Shown here: positions 32,392 to 34,387 of the stretch, piece after piece
Layout: each line of letters starts with the position of its first letter
Position numbering within the stretch: the stretch's first letter is position 1
From: an uncultured Pseudomonadota bacterium
GTDB lineage: Bacteria > Myxococcota_A > UBA796 > UBA9615
Length of the DNA stretch: 34,387 bases
Assembly: GCA_937891735.1 (NCBI GenBank)
Contig: CALAGR010000032.1
Coordinates: 1-34,387, forward strand
Reading direction: 5' to 3'
Program-made: the position numbers and the translations under genes
The notes under the pieces: generated by a model
Seen by the model: the letters and a program-made list of their open reading frames with translations, nothing else
Database searches by the model: none
Told to the model about the DNA's origin: nothing

Positions 32392-34281
32392 ATGAGAGTC
32401 GTGTTCATCGTCCTGCTCGCCGCCCTCGTCGTCCTTCCCGGTTGTCGGGACACGGGGGCCAACGTCAACGAGGTCCCGGGGGCCGAGCTGTCGGCGGTGC
32501 TGACCGCGGACGCCACGTCGGTCCTGGTGGGCACGCCCATCCGCTTCGACGCGGGGGACTCCACCGACTCCCTCGGGGTCGCAGGCCGCTTCAGCGACAG
32601 CGGGATCGAGGTGTTCCGCTTCGACCTCGGCGACGGCTCCGTGGTGGACAGCGATCTGTTCTACGTGGACCACGTGTACGCGGAGCCGGGCACCTACACG
32701 GTCACCCTGACCGTCGAGCAGGGGGGCCAGAGCGACTCTGCGAGCATCGAGGTTGAGCTGCGCTACCCGCCCCCCACGTTGCTCGGGGTGGACGTCTCGG
32801 CGGACGACAAGGCGGTCATCGGCGAGTGGATCACGCTGCTGGGCAGGGGCTTCCGGGAGGCGAACCTGCCAGATGTGTCCTTCGATCTGATCGACGCGCC
32901 CAACGTGGAGTTCCTCAGCGACTTCGAGATCGCGGTGCAGGTGCCGGTGCGGGTCGCGTCGGGCTTCGTGGACCTCACGGTGGACTTCCCCTACGAGGAC
33001 GACGCCGACGACGTGCTCGAGATCTGGGTCACCCGGTACGGCCTCGCCACCGACGCCTGGCGCGGGCGGGTCTACATCGTCGAGTTCGGGTCCGGCACGA
33101 GCGCCGAGCCCCACAGCCAGAGTCTGGAGCTGGATGAGGCGGCGGTGGTCCGGATCTCCGGCGACGGGTCGTTCGCGCTGATCGGCGACGCCCGCTACAC
33201 CGCGACCCTCGCGCCGACGGTGGTGGTCGCCGACATGACGTCCGACTTCCAGCCCGTCGTCACGGCGGAGCTTCCGGACGTGGGGGACGGCCCGCTGCAC
33301 GGCATCGCCATCGCGTCCGAGGCGCCCATCGCGGTGATCCTGGATCTGTCGGGCTTCACGGTGCTCGACCTGTCCGACATCGCCAACCCGGTGCAGGTGG
33401 GGGATCGCGAGGTCTTCAGCTTCTCCGAGATCGCGCCCACGGCCATCGAGCTGTCTCCGGATGGCAGCAAGCTCGCGGTGCTGTCCACGTTCAACGACCG
33501 CGTGCGCTTCTACGACATCACGCCCCAGGGCCCGGTCTACAGCAGCGACTGGGTGTCGGTGGGGGAGGGCACCCAGGATCTGGCGGTGCACAAGGACACG
33601 GGGTACCTGTACGTGCTCGGTGGCGGCGGCGAGGGGGCGATCCCCCCGGACCTGAACCTGGGCAACACCTCGCTGACGGTCATCGACTTCGAGGGGTTCA
33701 CGGCCGAGAACGTGCATGGCCCCGGGGTGTACCTGGACGCGAACGCCGCTCCGCTGCCCCTGGACCTCGCGGTGGGACCCTCGGGCACGGCCTACGTGAC
33801 GAGCTTCGACCAGAACACCGGCGACATCATCGGGGCGTTCGGCGCCATCTCATCCAACCCCACCAACCTGGGGGCGTGGGTCGATCTGGTGGAGAGCGTG
33901 ACCAACCTCAGCGTGGGCGCGATGGTGCCGCTGGAGGGCCCCCTGGACGGTGCCCTGGTGCCCGGGACCGCGCTGTTCGCCCCGTTCGGGTTCCAGACGG
34001 GCCTGGACGTGCGCTACGACGAGCGGCTGTACGTCAGCACGGTGATCGGGCTGGGCACCACGCTCGAGTTCTTCAACGGCAACGACATCCTGAACCTGTC
34101 CCTGGACATCGACTACGGCGTGGCCATCGGCAACCTGGACACGGGGGATGTGCAGGTCTTCGACATGTTCCACGAGCCGGTGGTGTCCTACGTGGACTTC
34201 GTCCTGAACTACGACCTCGAGCCCATCACCCAGCTCCTGCTGCCGCCCTGGGCCCTGGGGGACGTGGCGATCCAGCCCTGA
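32392..34281 (+). CDS. PKD/IPT/beta-propeller lipoprotein
   Basis: 629 residues. Lipobox LPGC (Cys18). Residues about 33-125 are a PKD-like domain (FDLGDGSVVDSDLFYVDHVY then AEPGTYTVTLTVEQ). Residues 126-225 are an IPT/TIG-like domain (LLGVDVSADDKAVIGEWITL). The rest repeats beta-propeller blades, e.g. VLDLSDIANPVQVGDREVFS, IELSPDGSKLAVLSTFNDRV, LPLDLAVGPSGTAYVTSFDQ. No catalytic residues recognised; such proteins act in cell-surface binding. The stop overlaps the start of the next gene. Confidence 0.85.
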   Translation: MRVVFIVLLAALVVLPGCRDTGANVNEVPGAELSAVLTADATSVLVGTPIRFDAGDSTDSLGVAGRFSDSGIEVFRFDLGDGSVVDSDLFYVDHVYAEPGTYTVTLTVEQGGQSDSASIEVELRYPPPTLLGVDVSADDKAVIGEWITLLGRGFREANLPDVSFDLIDAPNVEFLSDFEIAVQVPVRVASGFVDLTVDFPYEDDADDVLEIWVTRYGLATDAWRGRVYIVEFGSGTSAEPHSQSLELDEAAVVRISGDGSFALIGDARYTATLAPTVVVADMTSDFQPVVTAELPDVGDGPLHGIAIASEAPIAVILDLSGFTVLDLSDIANPVQVGDREVFSFSEIAPTAIELSPDGSKLAVLSTFNDRVRFYDITPQGPVYSSDWVSVGEGTQDLAVHKDTGYLYVLGGGGEGAIPPDLNLGNTSLTVIDFEGFTAENVHGPGVYLDANAAPLPLDLAVGPSGTAYVTSFDQNTGDIIGAFGAISSNPTNLGAWVDLVESVTNLSVGAMVPLEGPLDGALVPGTALFAPFGFQTGLDVRYDERLYVSTVIGLGTTLEFFNGNDILNLSLDIDYGVAIGNLDTGDVQVFDMFHEPVVSYVDFVLNYDLEPITQLLLPPWALGDVAIQP

Positions 34282-34387
34282 GCACGCTCTCGATCGTGAT
34301 CCCGACCCTGCGGGAGGCGCCGCGCATGGCCGCGCTGGCCGAGCACCTGCGGGCGGTCGCACCCGACGCAGAGGTGCTCGTGGTGGA
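34278..34387 (+). CDS. Family 2 glycosyltransferase, N-terminal part (cut by window edge)
   Basis: Only the first about 36 residues are present. STLSIVIPTLREAPRMAALA and then AEVLVVD are the unmistakable start of a GT2 enzyme. The frame has no ATG, GTG or TTG before the conserved block; the codon exactly where Met is expected is CTG, in a CTGA overlap with the stop of the preceding lipoprotein gene, the same geometry as the ATGA and GTGA junctions elsewhere here. The start is therefore probably CTG 34278. The gene continues beyond the window. Confidence 0.75.
   Translation, partial: MSTLSIVIPTLREAPRMAALAEHLRAVAPDAEVLVV

Overview
The window is very GC-rich double-stranded bacterial DNA, tightly packed, with genes on both strands. 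It looks like a chromosomal segment of a Myxococcota / former Deltaproteobacteria lineage. The evidence is: several lipoproteins with a lipobox followed by Pro/Ala or poly-Asp linkers; a choice-of-anchor/ASH surface lipoprotein; a lamin-tail plus CotH surface protein; and a secreted SGNH hydrolase ending in a Cys-rich MYXO-CTERM-like tail (Cys motif, hydrophobic helix, Arg-rich end). The species cannot be named from the sequence alone. No rRNA, tRNA or CRISPR array was seen.

Layout. 1-8.2 kb (+): a DUF2442 protein, an ASH-domain lipoprotein with a degenerate von Willebrand A-like domain, a 1600-residue lamin-tail/CotH-kinase lipoprotein, a small unknown protein and a MurG/L-arabinokinase-like glycosyltransferase. 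8.2-11.8 kb: an ALDH3-type aldehyde dehydrogenase preceded by a ferritin-like protein (-), a coiled-coil protein (+), and a translationally coupled SMUG1-type uracil-DNA glycosylase/GNAT acetyltransferase pair (-). 11.9-16.7 kb: an SDR oxidoreductase and a beta-barrel-like envelope protein (+), an SGNH hydrolase overlapping the latter tail to tail (-), and a TraB/GumN family protein (+).

16.7-24.5 kb is one long minus-strand run: deoC, deoA, a CNT nucleoside transporter, purine nucleoside phosphorylase, RNase D, a secreted Cys-containing protein and a nitronate monooxygenase-like flavoprotein. The first four form a nucleoside uptake and phosphorolysis module: the transporter imports nucleosides, the two phosphorylases release bases plus (deoxy)ribose-1-phosphate, and DeoC cleaves deoxyribose-5-phosphate. 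The phosphopentomutase that would link them is not in the window. Opposite deoC is a four-part transporter: APC permease, two USP domains and an EIIA-like domain that has lost its phospho-histidine.

27.35-28.2 kb is the only long stretch without an intact gene and holds a decayed mobile island. It has an IS1595-type transposase N-terminal fragment, then a broken GxxExxY (PD-(D/E)XK-like) gene bracketed by two inverted arrays, each of three degenerate 8-nt units (consensus CGCNNAGN). This compact, symmetric 248-bp element is the most unusual structure in the window. 28.2-34.4 kb: a polytopic membrane protein (+); a TusA-like protein, a GT2 glycosyltransferase and a CehA/McbA-type PHP metallohydrolase lipoprotein (-); and a PKD/IPT/beta-propeller lipoprotein followed by the start of a second GT2 gene that appears to use a CTG start (+). 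Stop/start overlaps of the ATGA, GTGA or TGATG type recur, so translational coupling is the local habit.
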